The position numbers and the translations under genes were made by a program. 64,000 nt of DNA from CBDFHJ01 sp965247635. GTDB lineage: Bacteria; Chloroflexota; Dehalococcoidia; Lucifugimonadales; Australimonadaceae. How positions within the stretch are numbered: position 1 is the first letter of the stretch; the number at the start of each line of letters is the position of its first letter. The notes under the pieces are model-generated. The model worked only from the letters and a program-made list of their open reading frames with translations, did no database searches and was not told where the DNA came from. Below, in pieces: positions 15,879 through 25,232 of the stretch. The stretch is from assembly GCA_965247635.1 (NCBI GenBank), contig CBDFHJ010000008.1:372001-436000 (forward strand), given 5' to 3'.

Positions 15879-16563
15879 AGTCTTCCACCGTGTCCACGTC
15901 GGTCCAGAACAAGCCGTGGATATCAACCGTGGCGAACCGCGTACCATTGTTGGCGAGCAGGTTTACGGCCTGGCTCATCTCCACCCCGGTGCCATACTCC
16001 CTCTGCAACTCGCCGATGGCGTCGAACACCTTGCCGCCGAGCAGGAAAACGCCTGTATCCACGGCGTCCCACACGGGCAGCTCCTTACCGATATGGATGA
16101 TGCTGCCGTCGTAGTCGGTAACCACCCGGGTCGCGTCGTTGGTCTGGCTGTCCATGGTGGGCGCGCTGTCGACGCACAGTGCTGGAGCGCCGGAGCCGCT
16201 CTCCAGCAGCAGCCGGACCACATCGCGGTCGATGACGTGGTCACCCATGCAAAGGACGAACTCTTCGGCGCCCACAAACTCCTGGGCCGCATAGACCGAA
16301 AGAGCGTTGCCTCCAAGATAGTGAGGGTTGGTGACGAACTCGACCGTGACGCCATCCGGCACGTACTGGGGTAGCTCCTCCACCACGTGGCCGGCCCGGT
16401 AGCCAACTACTACCGCGATCTCGGTGACTCCCGCCGCGACAAGCGCCTCAATGGGGTAGCTGATCAGCGGCTTCCCGTACATTGGCAGGAGCACCTTTGG
16501 GTATTTGCGGGTGAGGGGGCGAAGCCGCCCGCCATCGCCTGCCGCCAAGATAACGCCTTTCAT
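15841..16563 (-). CDS. Nucleotidyltransferase family protein (possible IPCT-like cytidylyltransferase)
   Basis: 240 aa from the ATG at 16563 (GGGAGG upstream with a longish spacer). Seen: the N-terminal nucleotide-binding motif 'MKGVILAAGDGGRLRPLTRK' with the following YPKVLLP, 'KPLISYPIEALVAAGVTEI', 'EEFVLCMGDHVIDRDVV', and a C-terminal 'HGLFWTDVDTVEDYEAV'. Activates a phosphorylated alcohol or sugar with an NTP. The overlapping downstream CDP-alcohol transferase suggests CTP is used and that both make one phosphodiester compound. Confidence 0.8.
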   Translation of the reverse strand: MKGVILAAGDGGRLRPLTRKYPKVLLPMYGKPLISYPIEALVAAGVTEIAVVVGYRAGHVVEELPQYVPDGVTVEFVTNPHYLGGNALSVYAAQEFVGAEEFVLCMGDHVIDRDVVRLLLESGSGAPALCVDSAPTMDSQTNDATRVVTDYDGSIIHIGKELPVWDAVDTGVFLLGGKVFDAIGELQREYGTGVEMSQAVNLLANNGTRFATVDIHGLFWTDVDTVEDYEAVARLYADPD

Positions 16564-16670
16564 GAATAGGTAACCTCCCATGAGACGGGCGTCCGAGAAT
16601 ATGGCATCCATCGGCATCTGGAGACCTGGTTATGGTCTTCGCTGAGCCGTGGACTGCCCGAAGCAGCTGT

Positions 16671-16706
16671 TGCTACAAAAGTCCTGTACGCGCCATTTTT
16701 GTAGCA
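16671..16706. repeat. Inverted repeat in the nucleotidyltransferase upstream region
   Basis: TGCTACAAAA at 16671-16680 and TTTTGTAGCA at 16697-16706, a perfect 10-bp inverted repeat with a 16-base spacer. It lies ~110 bp upstream of the nucleotidyltransferase start, in a 320-bp gap with no other feature. It could be an operator or a weak terminator of the ABC exporter operon; no T-run follows beyond the arm. Confidence 0.4.
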
Positions 16707-16884
16707 TACGCCTGGCCGTGGCCAGTAACATGCTGAATTAAGGGTATCGAGGAATGTTGAGTGGAGAGGATAGGTCATCTCTTGGGCGGAGTCAATAGAG
16801 GAGGTGACCCGCCGCAAGCTACGGGGTACTCAGGGAGAGGGTCGAACAAAGGGACCGGAAGGGGTCCGCGGAACGGGAGCAGCC

Positions 16885-18714
16885 CTACCCTAGTGCCATG
16901 AACTCCTCATCGAAGTTCATAGCGTAAAGACGGGCGTACAAGCCCGCCAGCGCTAGGAGCTCCGCGTGAGTGCCCTCCTCGATAATCCGACCATGCTCTA
17001 GCACGATGATCCTGTCCGCGCTGGTGATGGTCGAGAGCCGGTGCGCGATGACCAACGAGGTGCGGCCTTCGAGCACGGTGTGCAACGCTTCCTGGAGCTG
17101 GCGCTCCGTCTCCGAGTCCATGTTCGCCGTCGCCTCGTCCAAGATGAGGATGCGTGGATCGGCCACGATGGCGCGGGCCATGCTTACGAGTTGGCGCTGG
17201 CCCATGCTCAGGTTGCCGCCGCGTTGCTCCAGCACCGTGTCGTAACCGTCGCGCAACCGGGTGATGAAGTCGTGCGCGCCTACCGTTCTAGCGGCTGCCT
17301 CCACCTGGTCATCCGTGACCTGGCTGTGGTTGAAGCGAATGTTCTCTCGAACGCTCTCGGAGTAGAGGAACGGTTCTTGGAGCACCATGCTCATCTGGCT
17401 GACAAGGGACTCGCGGGTAACGTCCCGTATGTCTATACCGTCCACCAGGACCTGCCCTTCCGAAACGTCGTAGAACCGGCTTAGTAGCGCCACGAGCGTG
17501 CTTTTACCGGCGCCGGTGAGGCCCACGAAGGCGATGGTCTTCCCTGGCTCGATATCGAGGTTGACGTCCTGGAGGACCGGGATGCCTGGGACGTACGAGA
17601 AGGAGACGTCCTTAAACTCGATTGCCCCTTGAATGGGGTGCATGGTCTCGGCGGCTGGGCGGTCCTTCAGTTCGGGCTCGATGTCCAAGAGCTCAAAGAT
17701 GCGGGCGCCGGAGGCCATCGCCTTCTGGAACTGGGTGAACTGCATCGTGAGGGCGCGGATGGGGTCGAAGAACCGCTGGACAAACACCAGGAAAGCGACC
17801 AGCACGCCCACTTGAAGGGAACCGTCGAGCACCTGCATGCCGCCGACGACGATGACCAGCCCCATGGAGCCCACCGAGAGTCCCTCCATCGCAGGCATGA
17901 GGGTGCCGGAGAGGAACCCGCCCTTGACGGACGCGTTCAGGTGCTCCGCGTTGAGCCGGTCGAAGCGTTGCAGGTTCAACGGCTGTCGGTTCATGCTCTG
18001 GGCCACCCGGACGCCCGTGATGTTCTCCTGGAGGCTTCCATTGACTGCGGAGATGGCCGCGCGGATGCGGATAAACGTGGGCTTGGCTATCCGCTGCCAA
18101 ATGATCATGCTGACCAGCAGGATGGGTATGGGGGAGAGGGTCACCGCCGCCAGCAGCGGATTCAGTACGAACAGCGTGCCGGCGATGAAGAAGAGCATGA
18201 AGACGTCGCCGATGGTGACGACGCCGATCTCCAGAAATTCCTGAAGGGACAACACGTCGTTCTGGACCCGGGACATGATGCGGCCCACCTCGTTGTGGTC
18301 AAAGAAGAGGGTCGCCTGCCGCTGGAGGTGGTTGAACATGTCGCGGCGAAGGTCGTAGAGGATCCAGCAAGTAATACGGGCGATAGCGCTGAGCTGGAGG
18401 AATTGGAACGCCATGGTGCCCGCAGACACGGTCAGGAGGGCAATGGCGGCAACGTGCACGTTACCCCAGGGTGTTGCTCCTTCTTCCGGAGTGATGAAGC
18501 TGTCGATTGCCCAAGCAATGATGAGCGGCTGGGCAACCATGGTGAGGATGTATCCGGCCATCCCTATCAAGGCAAGGATGGCCCAGCGCTTGTAGACCCG
18601 CACGTAGCGCAACAGCCGTCGGACGACCTCGGCGTCGTAAATGTTGCCCAGGAACTGCTCATCTAGGTTGGCGCCACCGAGGGTGCGTCGATACGAAGAC
18701 TGAGTGACCGCCAT
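16885..18714 (-). CDS. ABC exporter half, TM288-type subunit (membrane-ATPase fusion)
   Basis: 609 aa: a six-helix exporter membrane domain (to ~330) and an ATPase domain. Seen: Walker A 'GLTGAGKSTLVALLSRFYD', signature 'LSMGQRQLVSMARAI' with M in place of the usual second G, and Walker B 'ILILDEATANMDSETE' with catalytic Glu. The off-consensus signature and intact Glu fit the 'B' half of heterodimeric exporters such as TM287/288, LmrCD or BmrCD. The start overlaps the stop of the upstream partner (ATGA). Substrate unknown (drug or lipid). Confidence 0.9.
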   Translation of the reverse strand: MAVTQSSYRRTLGGANLDEQFLGNIYDAEVVRRLLRYVRVYKRWAILALIGMAGYILTMVAQPLIIAWAIDSFITPEEGATPWGNVHVAAIALLTVSAGTMAFQFLQLSAIARITCWILYDLRRDMFNHLQRQATLFFDHNEVGRIMSRVQNDVLSLQEFLEIGVVTIGDVFMLFFIAGTLFVLNPLLAAVTLSPIPILLVSMIIWQRIAKPTFIRIRAAISAVNGSLQENITGVRVAQSMNRQPLNLQRFDRLNAEHLNASVKGGFLSGTLMPAMEGLSVGSMGLVIVVGGMQVLDGSLQVGVLVAFLVFVQRFFDPIRALTMQFTQFQKAMASGARIFELLDIEPELKDRPAAETMHPIQGAIEFKDVSFSYVPGIPVLQDVNLDIEPGKTIAFVGLTGAGKSTLVALLSRFYDVSEGQVLVDGIDIRDVTRESLVSQMSMVLQEPFLYSESVRENIRFNHSQVTDDQVEAAARTVGAHDFITRLRDGYDTVLEQRGGNLSMGQRQLVSMARAIVADPRILILDEATANMDSETERQLQEALHTVLEGRTSLVIAHRLSTITSADRIIVLEHGRIIEEGTHAELLALAGLYARLYAMNFDEEFMALG

Positions 18715-20531
18715 CAGCGTGCCGCCTCCGAGTCCGGTGTGGCCTGGGCCGTCTGCTCGGCCTGCAGGAAGGGACGGACCTGGGAGTTATACAGCTCAAG
18801 GTACTCGCCGCCCTCCGCCAGGAGCGCTTCGTGGGTGCCTCGTTGGATGATCTCTCCGTCCTTGAAGACGAGGACTAGGTCCGCGCGGGCGATGGCGCTG
18901 AACCGGTTCGTTATGACGAAGGTGGTCCGGTTTGAGAGCACTTCCTGCAGCGCCTCTTGGATAAGCCGTTCGGTGTGGACGTCCACGCTGGAGGTGGAGT
19001 CGTCCAGGATAAGTACGGGAGGATCGAGCAGCAAAGTGCGCGCGATGGAAAGCCGTTGCTTTTGGCCTCCCGACAGGCCAACACCGCGCTCGCCTATCAC
19101 CGTGTCGTACTCGTGGGGCATCTCGCTGATGAAGTCGTCAAGCTGGGCCACCTTCAGCATCTGCTCGACCTCCTCTAGGCCCGCGTCGGTCTTGCCGTAC
19201 GCCACGTTATCGCGGATGGAGGCGGTATGAATGAAGACGTCCTGCTGCACGACCCCCACGTTGCGCCGCAAAGAAACTAGGGTAACGTCCCGGACGTCGG
19301 TCCCGTCCAAGAGGACGCGGCCTTCCGTGACGTCGTAAAAGCGTGGGACAAGGTGGGCAAAGGTGGTCTTGCCGCTGCCTGGACGTCCCGCCAGCGCCAC
19401 GGTGGTGCCTGGTTCCACGTCTACCGTAACGTTGCGGAGCGCCGGGTAGGTCCCGTCGTAAGAAAGCGAGACACCCTCGAAGGTGACCTTGCCCTCGGCC
19501 CGAGTTAGCTCTTGCGCGCCTGGGCGGTCTCGGACAGGGGACGGAGTGTCCAAGATCTCGAAGAGGCGTTCGCCCGACGAGGCCGCGCGGGCGAAGTTGT
19601 TGACCGTCCAGCCGATCATACGGACGGGCATGATGAGCAGCGTCATGTAGAAGAAGAACGCGGCCAGGTCGCCGGGGGTAAATCCCACGTAGACTGTCTG
19701 GCCGTTTACTATCGTGGTCGAGTCGATGACTCGCAAGCCGCCCACCCACAAGATGGCGCCGATGGCCGCCATGAAGCCGAAGTTCATGATGGAGAAGTTG
19801 CGCGCCCACATGTTTTCCGCCACGAAGGTCATGTCGGCTACCGCGCTGGAACGACGGCTGAACTTCCGTTTTTCGTGCTCCTCCGCCGCGAACGCCTTGA
19901 CCACTCGAATACCCGTTAGGTTCTCCTGGAGTGTGCCGACCATATCGCCGGTAAGCATCTGCACCCGCATCCAGACCCTGCGCAAGCGGCGGCTGGTTAG
20001 CACGGCGCGCCATGCCAAGAACGGGATGAAGGCCAGGCTCACCAGGGCCATTGTCACATCGTTCAGCAGCATGGAGATACCCACGCCAATGACGATGGCT
20101 ACGATAAAGCCGATCCGTATGGCGCCCTGGTTGACGAACTGGCGCACACCCTCAACATCGGCGGTGGCGCGGGACATCAACGCCCCGGTGGCCTGCTTAT
20201 CATGGAAGGCAAAGCTCAAGTGCTGGAGTCGGTCGAAGTAGTCGTTCCGCAGCCGATACGCAACGAGCTGGGAGATGGACTCCGCGAAATAGGTCTGGCC
20301 AAAGGAGAAGAACCCTCGAGCGAGACCGGCCAGCACCAGCGCCACAGCAAACCAGACCAAAACGCTGATCTCCTTGTCTTCGCTGGTAAGCACCTGGTCA
20401 ACGCCACGACCCAGCACGCGAGGAATGACCAAAGCGAAGAGGGCAGCGCCGATCGCGGTGCCGTAGCCGAGGAGGACTCGGCGCCAGTGGAACCGGAAAA
20501 TCATTCCATAGATGCGGACTATGGCTTGCAT
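18714..20531 (-). CDS. ABC exporter half, TM287-type subunit with degenerate catalytic site
   Basis: 605 aa, first gene of the two-gene exporter operon. N-terminal six-helix domain, then ATPase: Walker A 'GRPGSGKTTFAHLVPRFYD', canonical signature 'LSGGQKQRLSIARTL', and Walker B 'LILDDSTSSVDVHTE', where Asp replaces the catalytic Glu. This E-to-D change is the known mark of the degenerate half in heterodimeric exporters, so the pair should form one competent and one non-hydrolysing ATP site. The start at 20531 has only a weak ribosome site; a later Met at residue 10 is possible. Confidence 0.9.
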   Translation of the reverse strand: MQAIVRIYGMIFRFHWRRVLLGYGTAIGAALFALVIPRVLGRGVDQVLTSEDKEISVLVWFAVALVLAGLARGFFSFGQTYFAESISQLVAYRLRNDYFDRLQHLSFAFHDKQATGALMSRATADVEGVRQFVNQGAIRIGFIVAIVIGVGISMLLNDVTMALVSLAFIPFLAWRAVLTSRRLRRVWMRVQMLTGDMVGTLQENLTGIRVVKAFAAEEHEKRKFSRRSSAVADMTFVAENMWARNFSIMNFGFMAAIGAILWVGGLRVIDSTTIVNGQTVYVGFTPGDLAAFFFYMTLLIMPVRMIGWTVNNFARAASSGERLFEILDTPSPVRDRPGAQELTRAEGKVTFEGVSLSYDGTYPALRNVTVDVEPGTTVALAGRPGSGKTTFAHLVPRFYDVTEGRVLLDGTDVRDVTLVSLRRNVGVVQQDVFIHTASIRDNVAYGKTDAGLEEVEQMLKVAQLDDFISEMPHEYDTVIGERGVGLSGGQKQRLSIARTLLLDPPVLILDDSTSSVDVHTERLIQEALQEVLSNRTTFVITNRFSAIARADLVLVFKDGEIIQRGTHEALLAEGGEYLELYNSQVRPFLQAEQTAQATPDSEAAR

Positions 20532-21027
20532 ACGCTACGCGCTCCAGGCGGGTGGCTCTTGGTACGAACGCTCAGCCGAGGGGGGCTCCGGCGGCTCCCC
20601 GTAGCAGGGTGCCGCCACGAACTCCATCGAGGGCCATCAAATGAATCGTGCGGGAGCGCGTCTCGCGGTTACCACGCTCTACATCCGCGCGCCTATTGTA
20701 TCCGCTTGGTCAATACGAATCAAAGACGGGCAGACCTCCCGGCGCAGGGATCGGTGCTAGGAGGCGGTTCCAAAATTCAGCGTACGCTAGAGGAGTTGAT
20801 TTCCTCCGCTCGTCCTGGCTTGTCGAAGGGCGGGTGGTTCATAGTTCCTTGAACTCCCTAAAAGCTCCCTTCTGTCACCCTGAACGAAGTGAAGGGTCTG
20901 GTACCAGATTCCTCGTCCTTCCCCGGAAGGACTCGGAATGACAGGCGCTGCAGGTATTGCCCGCTCATGGTTCGAGCCTGCTCGAACCATGAGCGGGCAT
21001 GATAGCGCTCTTATACTGGGACCGGTG
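20532..21027. repeat. Repeat-rich gap upstream of the ABC exporter operon
   Basis: No gene seen. 20871-20943 is one dispersed-repeat unit (CTGTCACCCTGAACGAAG ... GACTCGGAATGACAGG). 20958-20999 is a perfect 19-bp inverted repeat (arms TGCCCGCTCATGGTTCGAG, loop CCTG), which could act as a terminator hairpin, though no T-run follows on either strand. Confidence 0.6.
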
Positions 21028-21816
21028 CTAGGAGGCGTGCGAGGAGCCAGGGTAGCCGATGAGGTAGGTGACCCCGGGGGAGCGGACGCCACGCTTGCGG
21101 CCGATTTGCCAGACGTAGTCGTTGGGGCCGAGCCCGGCCACAAGCCCTTGAAGCTCCTGGACCGAGTAGGTCCGAAGGCAGGAGACGCATCCGTCCCACG
21201 CCACGAAGAGCGGCACGATGGGGATGACGTAGGTCCAGAAGAGGCGGCTCCACCGAAAGGGACGGATGAAGGGTGTCGCCAACAGCACGAGAAAAGCAAG
21301 GAACAACGATCCCAAGGCGACGAGGACGTTCCTGACGGTTACCTCGAAGGCAGCAATAGGGCGCCGCTGGTCCACCGCGTCTTGGAGGATGCGCTGTGCG
21401 GCCTCGGGACGGAAGTGGTGGAACGAGGCGAACAGGGTCCTGAAACCGGATAGGTGTGGCGGCACCGCCGTCGCGTCCACCGGCTCGTCTGAGAAGTCCA
21501 CGCCGCCACGGGATTGCCGTCGAGCGCGCGCAAAGGCGGGGCGATTTGGAAACCTATCGGTCAGCGTGACCCGGACCTCGCATCCGTCGGCGGCGAGCCT
21601 TTTCTGAAGGCTGGGCACCGGGCCTCCCCCACCCGAGCACAGGTCGAGGAGTTCCTCACTCCCCGTCTCGATCAAAGCCTGCTTAAGCTCAGGAACGATC
21701 GGTTCGTAAAGGTTTCCCGTTTCGGCCATGAAGCGCACGAAGTCCGTGCCCGCGTCACGGAGGGGCCGGGGGAACCAGCCCTGGTCTTCCAGCTCGAATA
21801 GATGAAGACGTCCCAT
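21028..21816 (-). CDS. Membrane-associated methyltransferase-like protein
   Basis: 262 aa from 21816 (a Met at 21822 is equally possible). N-terminal half looks like a class I methyltransferase: 'IETGSEELLDLCSGGGGPVP' as motif I and 'GCEVRVTLTDRFPN' as motif II. Then 'HHFRPEAAQRILQDAVD', followed by two strongly hydrophobic helices ('NVLVALGSLFLAFLVLLATP' and 'LFWTYVIPIVPLFVAWDG'), and a cytosolic tail 'VWQIGRKRGVRSPGVTYLIG'. The membrane hairpin inside a methyltransferase-like protein suggests a hydrophobic substrate. No partner gene; function unknown. Confidence 0.7.
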   Translation of the reverse strand: MGRLHLFELEDQGWFPRPLRDAGTDFVRFMAETGNLYEPIVPELKQALIETGSEELLDLCSGGGGPVPSLQKRLAADGCEVRVTLTDRFPNRPAFARARRQSRGGVDFSDEPVDATAVPPHLSGFRTLFASFHHFRPEAAQRILQDAVDQRRPIAAFEVTVRNVLVALGSLFLAFLVLLATPFIRPFRWSRLFWTYVIPIVPLFVAWDGCVSCLRTYSVQELQGLVAGLGPNDYVWQIGRKRGVRSPGVTYLIGYPGSSHAS

Positions 21817-21838
21817 GGTCATTCTGAGCCCTTCACTT

Positions 21839-22013
21839 TGTCATTCCGAAGGAGTCCCGACGTGTCGGGATGACTGAGGAATCTCGTTCAGGGTAAACTC
21901 CGCGAAGAATCTCGCTCCGAAGCTCCTCTCGAAACCCGCTCGCCCTTCGACAGGCTCTCCGACTTCGTCAGGAGTCTCGATGAGCGAAGCATCATCGGAC
22001 AGGACGAACGGGT
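21839..22013. repeat. Dispersed palindromic repeat cluster
   Basis: Contains 'GTCATTCCGAAGGAGTCCC' with an adjacent 'GACGTGTCGGGATGACTGAG', and a second type, 'CCCTTCGACAGGCTCTCCGA' to 'CATCGGACAGGACGAACGGG', which recurs at ~46.14-46.22 kb. The 240-bp gap holds nothing else. Confidence 0.55.
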
Positions 22014-22064
22014 AAGTGCCCTTTAGTTGGCTACACGATTAAGCTACAGGTGCCTCCTGGTCGG

Positions 22065-23489
22065 TCATTCGCGCAGGGTGGAGGGGGCGGTTTCTGGGAT
22101 CGGCGCCCTGCTGGGCCGGAGCGCTCCCCACGCCATTGGGACCAGGTAAGCGCTTAGCATGCCAATCACGAAGACCCCAACGGTAACCAGCATTACCAAG
22201 CGGAACGCACCCGAAGGGTCCGCCTCGGCGGGGCCTAGGAAGCTAGAGTACAACGCCGCGGCGATGCCGGCGCCCGAGGTCTGCCCTATGTGCCTTCCCA
22301 GGCCCAGCGCGCCGGGAGCCAGGGCCAGCTGGTCTTGCGGCACAATGGAGTACATGTGCTTCTGGTTGGCTATGCCAAACATGTTTTGTCCAAACCCTAG
22401 AAGCACGAGGAACGGAAGGAGCAACACCAGGTCTCCCGAATTTCCGCCGAAGGCAACGCCTATGACGGCGGTGGTCACCAGCGAAGCGGCGATAAACACC
22501 AGCGGCGCCGGCCCAATCCGGTCGGAGAGCATCCCGGACAGGACGGACGCGACCGGGCGCGCGGCGCCCATGGCGATGAGCACCGTGCCCGCGTACGCCG
22601 CATCCCATCCCAGCCCTTCAATCATGAAGATAGGCAAGATGAAAATCATGACGCCGTTGTTGAACATGAAGAGCAGGTTGCTCAGGTTCGGTATGGAGAA
22701 GGAACGGTTCTTGAACATGCGCACGGGGAGCGCCGGCCGCTCCTGCCGGCTTTCGTAGCGGACCAGGATGACGGTGAAGACCACCGCCGTGGCGATCAGA
22801 GCGATGGGCAGCAGCACCGACACGCCACCTCGTGTCATCTGGACGCCGACCAGAAACGTGGCGGCGCAGAGCATCAGCAGCATGCTTCCCGGCAGGTCGA
22901 AGGCTTTGAACTGCGGGCGCTCCCGCTTGACGGTCTCCTCGCCGCGGCTGTTCAGGAGGGAGAGCGACGTAATGAGCAAGATGCCCGCAGCGGAGATTAG
23001 GAAGACCCACCGCCAACCCCACACATCGGTGATGGTCCCCGCGATGGCGGGGATAAAGAGCGTGGCGGTGCTGATGGTACCGAAGATGATCCCCAGGGGT
23101 TTGCCGCGCTCCTGCTGCGAGAAGGCGGCGATGGCGGCGGTCTGCCAGTTGGGCACCGCCATGCCCCGAACGATGCCCTCGAAAAAGCGTAGGGCGACCA
23201 AAGTCGCGATGTTGGGGGAAAAGGCGATGACCACCAAGATGACCACTTCAATGAGGCTGCCCACCGTGGCCACGCGCCGGTGGCCCAGCATGTTCCCGAC
23301 GTGGGATGCAGGCACGAAGGTGCCCGCCAAGGCAAGGGTAAAGACCAGGAAGACCCAGGACGCCGCGTTGGTCGACGTGTTGAGGTCCTCCGCGATGCCG
23401 GGCACCATGACGGGGATGCCCATCAGCGGCAGCGTGGTGATCGTCATCCAAGCAGCGACCAGGGCGGTCGCTCGCCATCGACGGGTCAT
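22065..23489 (-). CDS. MFS transporter, DHA2-like (14-helix) drug exporter
   Basis: 474 aa with about 14 hydrophobic segments. Seen: 'PASHVGNMLGHRRVATVGSL' in the loop 2-3 position (G-x3-G-R-R-x3), 'RFFEGIVRGMAVPNWQTAAI' in the motif C region and 'SVLSGMLSDRIGPAPLVF' in the loop 8-9 repeat. The length fits the DHA2/EmrB-QacA group, which exports drugs by proton antiport. GGAAGG lies upstream of the ATG. Substrate unknown. Confidence 0.85.
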   Translation of the reverse strand: MTRRWRATALVAAWMTITTLPLMGIPVMVPGIAEDLNTSTNAASWVFLVFTLALAGTFVPASHVGNMLGHRRVATVGSLIEVVILVVIAFSPNIATLVALRFFEGIVRGMAVPNWQTAAIAAFSQQERGKPLGIIFGTISTATLFIPAIAGTITDVWGWRWVFLISAAGILLITSLSLLNSRGEETVKRERPQFKAFDLPGSMLLMLCAATFLVGVQMTRGGVSVLLPIALIATAVVFTVILVRYESRQERPALPVRMFKNRSFSIPNLSNLLFMFNNGVMIFILPIFMIEGLGWDAAYAGTVLIAMGAARPVASVLSGMLSDRIGPAPLVFIAASLVTTAVIGVAFGGNSGDLVLLLPFLVLLGFGQNMFGIANQKHMYSIVPQDQLALAPGALGLGRHIGQTSGAGIAAALYSSFLGPAEADPSGAFRLVMLVTVGVFVIGMLSAYLVPMAWGALRPSRAPIPETAPSTLRE

Positions 23490-23747
23490 AGGCCTACCTT
23501 CCGCGAGATGTGCGAGGCCGTGACCTAAGCTAAGGGCCGCGGAGCGTTCGACTCCCGCTGGCCGGGGCCATTCTACCCACTGACGCCTGTCCTATGCCAG
23601 GGTGACATAAACGCAGGGAATGTCAAAACAGCGGCGCTCGGCCTTGGAGTAGGCGCGGCCGTTCCCCCACCCTAACCCTCCCCCGTCGAGGGGGAGGGAA
23701 TAGCTGCCCGCAATCCCTCGTCATACAGACATACGGAAAAGAACGGA

Positions 23748-23766
23748 GGCCGCTCAATGAGCGGCC
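23748..23766 (-). terminator. Hairpin terminator after the first Rieske oxygenase
   Basis: Perfect 8-bp stem GGCCGCTC / GAGCGGCC with loop AAT, followed on the minus strand by TCCGTTCTTTTCC. It lies 30 bp past the stop at 23796. The rest of the 23.49-23.8 kb gap holds only a C-run/G-run element near 23668-23699. Confidence 0.6.
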
Positions 23767-23795
23767 CCCAAAGTCGTCCTGTTGAGCGGCGCAGT

Positions 23796-25178
23796 CTACC
23801 AGTCGGGTCTAGCTTGGATCTCATCCCACTCGAGGTCCATGAGCTTGGCCCACATACCGTGCATGTGGAGCTGGTTCTGCTCGGTGACGCCCCAAGTGAC
23901 CAGCCCATTCTTCATGAGCCCCAGGCTGTTCAGGAAGGGGTCGCCTCGTTGCTTGCGTGCCAAGCCCATGGCGTAGTGGTACGGGTAGCGGTGGGCGATG
24001 GTGCCCTTGCTGGCCTTGTGGGCGTAGTTCCAGTTCTCCATGTCGTCCTCTTCGGTCAGGCCCGCGGGCCCGCCGTAGCGCATCATGAAGTGCCTTATGA
24101 GGTCCTTGACCTCCTGAGGGGCGTCCCGCTGGACGAAGTACCAACGCCACTGCTCCGTGGAGTCGGGACCGTTGGGTTGCCACACGCACATGGTGTGTTG
24201 CGCGGTGCCGGTGGTCCCGTTGGGGAAGAAGGTGCCAACCATGCCGGGGTTCACTCGTGCCCTGTCGCCAAGCAGCTTCCTGCGCTTGGTGTCCGCTTCC
24301 TTGAAGTACTGCTCCGCGACGGCGGAGCCCGGGTAGCCGGACATGTATTCGTAGTTTTCGGGAAGGACGAAGGAGAGCCGCCCGTGGCCGTGGTGCGAGA
24401 TGTTCAGCACCTGGTTGACGAGCTGCTCGTTGGCGCCGATTTTCCCTCGGGCGCTGTGCTGGAGGTGCCTACCCTGGCCTCCGGTCGGGCTGATGCCGAC
24501 CAGGTCCACCGAGCGGTGGCTGGGGTTGTGGTAGGCGTCGCCGACGAAGTTCTCGGCCCCCCACTTCCAGTTGCAAGGGATGGTCCACTTGTACACGCCA
24601 GGAATGAACTCCAGGTCGGCGTCGGAGCCGTCCGGCTTGTCCAAGAACCCTTCCAGGAAGGGCTTCATGTCGCCGATGTACTCTTCGAAGGCGGGCGCCT
24701 TGGAGTCCCACGTCGCCCAGATCAGTCCCTTGAAGTTGGCCAGCTGCGCGACTTCGACGAGACCCCATTGCGACTTGTCTAGCTCCTCCCGATACGCGTC
24801 CTTGTACCGCGGTACGCCCACCAACGACCCATCACCTCCGTAGCTCCACCCGTGGTACGGACACGTGAACACCGGCGTGTTCCCCTCGTCGTACCGGCAC
24901 ACCTTCATCCCCCGGTGTCGGCACGAGTTCAGGAACACGTGAATCGTGTTGTCTCGGTCCCGGCTGAGGATGACCGACTCCTCCCCCATGCGCGAGACGA
25001 AGTAGTCGCCCGGCTTCTTCACCTGGTCCTCGAACCCTATGAAGAGCCAGGCCCGGGCGAACACGCGCTCCTGTTCCAGCTTGTACAGCTCTTCGTCCAC
25101 GAAGATGTCGCGGCTTACGACGCCGGTCTCCGTGTTTACTAGGCGGCTGCCTACTCCCTGTCCAATGTCTAGTGTCAT
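23796..25178 (-). CDS. Rieske-type aromatic ring-hydroxylating oxygenase, alpha subunit (1)
   Basis: 460 aa, AAGGAGG before the ATG. N-terminal Rieske [2Fe-2S] domain with C-R-H-R-G at residues ~87-91 and C-P-Y-H-G-W ~17 residues on. C-terminal catalytic domain has 'CNWKWGAENFVGDAYHNPSH', matching the N-W-K-x3-E-N-x2-D-x-Y-H-x4-H mononuclear iron site, and an E-D-D around 'LTEEDDMENWNY' for the third ligand. It would hydroxylate an aromatic or similar ring with O2 and electrons from a reductase. No beta subunit, ferredoxin or reductase gene is next to it. Tandem with a close paralogue upstream. Confidence 0.9.
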   Translation of the reverse strand: MTLDIGQGVGSRLVNTETGVVSRDIFVDEELYKLEQERVFARAWLFIGFEDQVKKPGDYFVSRMGEESVILSRDRDNTIHVFLNSCRHRGMKVCRYDEGNTPVFTCPYHGWSYGGDGSLVGVPRYKDAYREELDKSQWGLVEVAQLANFKGLIWATWDSKAPAFEEYIGDMKPFLEGFLDKPDGSDADLEFIPGVYKWTIPCNWKWGAENFVGDAYHNPSHRSVDLVGISPTGGQGRHLQHSARGKIGANEQLVNQVLNISHHGHGRLSFVLPENYEYMSGYPGSAVAEQYFKEADTKRRKLLGDRARVNPGMVGTFFPNGTTGTAQHTMCVWQPNGPDSTEQWRWYFVQRDAPQEVKDLIRHFMMRYGGPAGLTEEDDMENWNYAHKASKGTIAHRYPYHYAMGLARKQRGDPFLNSLGLMKNGLVTWGVTEQNQLHMHGMWAKLMDLEWDEIQARPDW

Positions 25179-25232
25179 GTACCCTACCTCCTTGATGCGT
25201 CCGTACGACGCCTCTTCACAATTGTGGGGATG

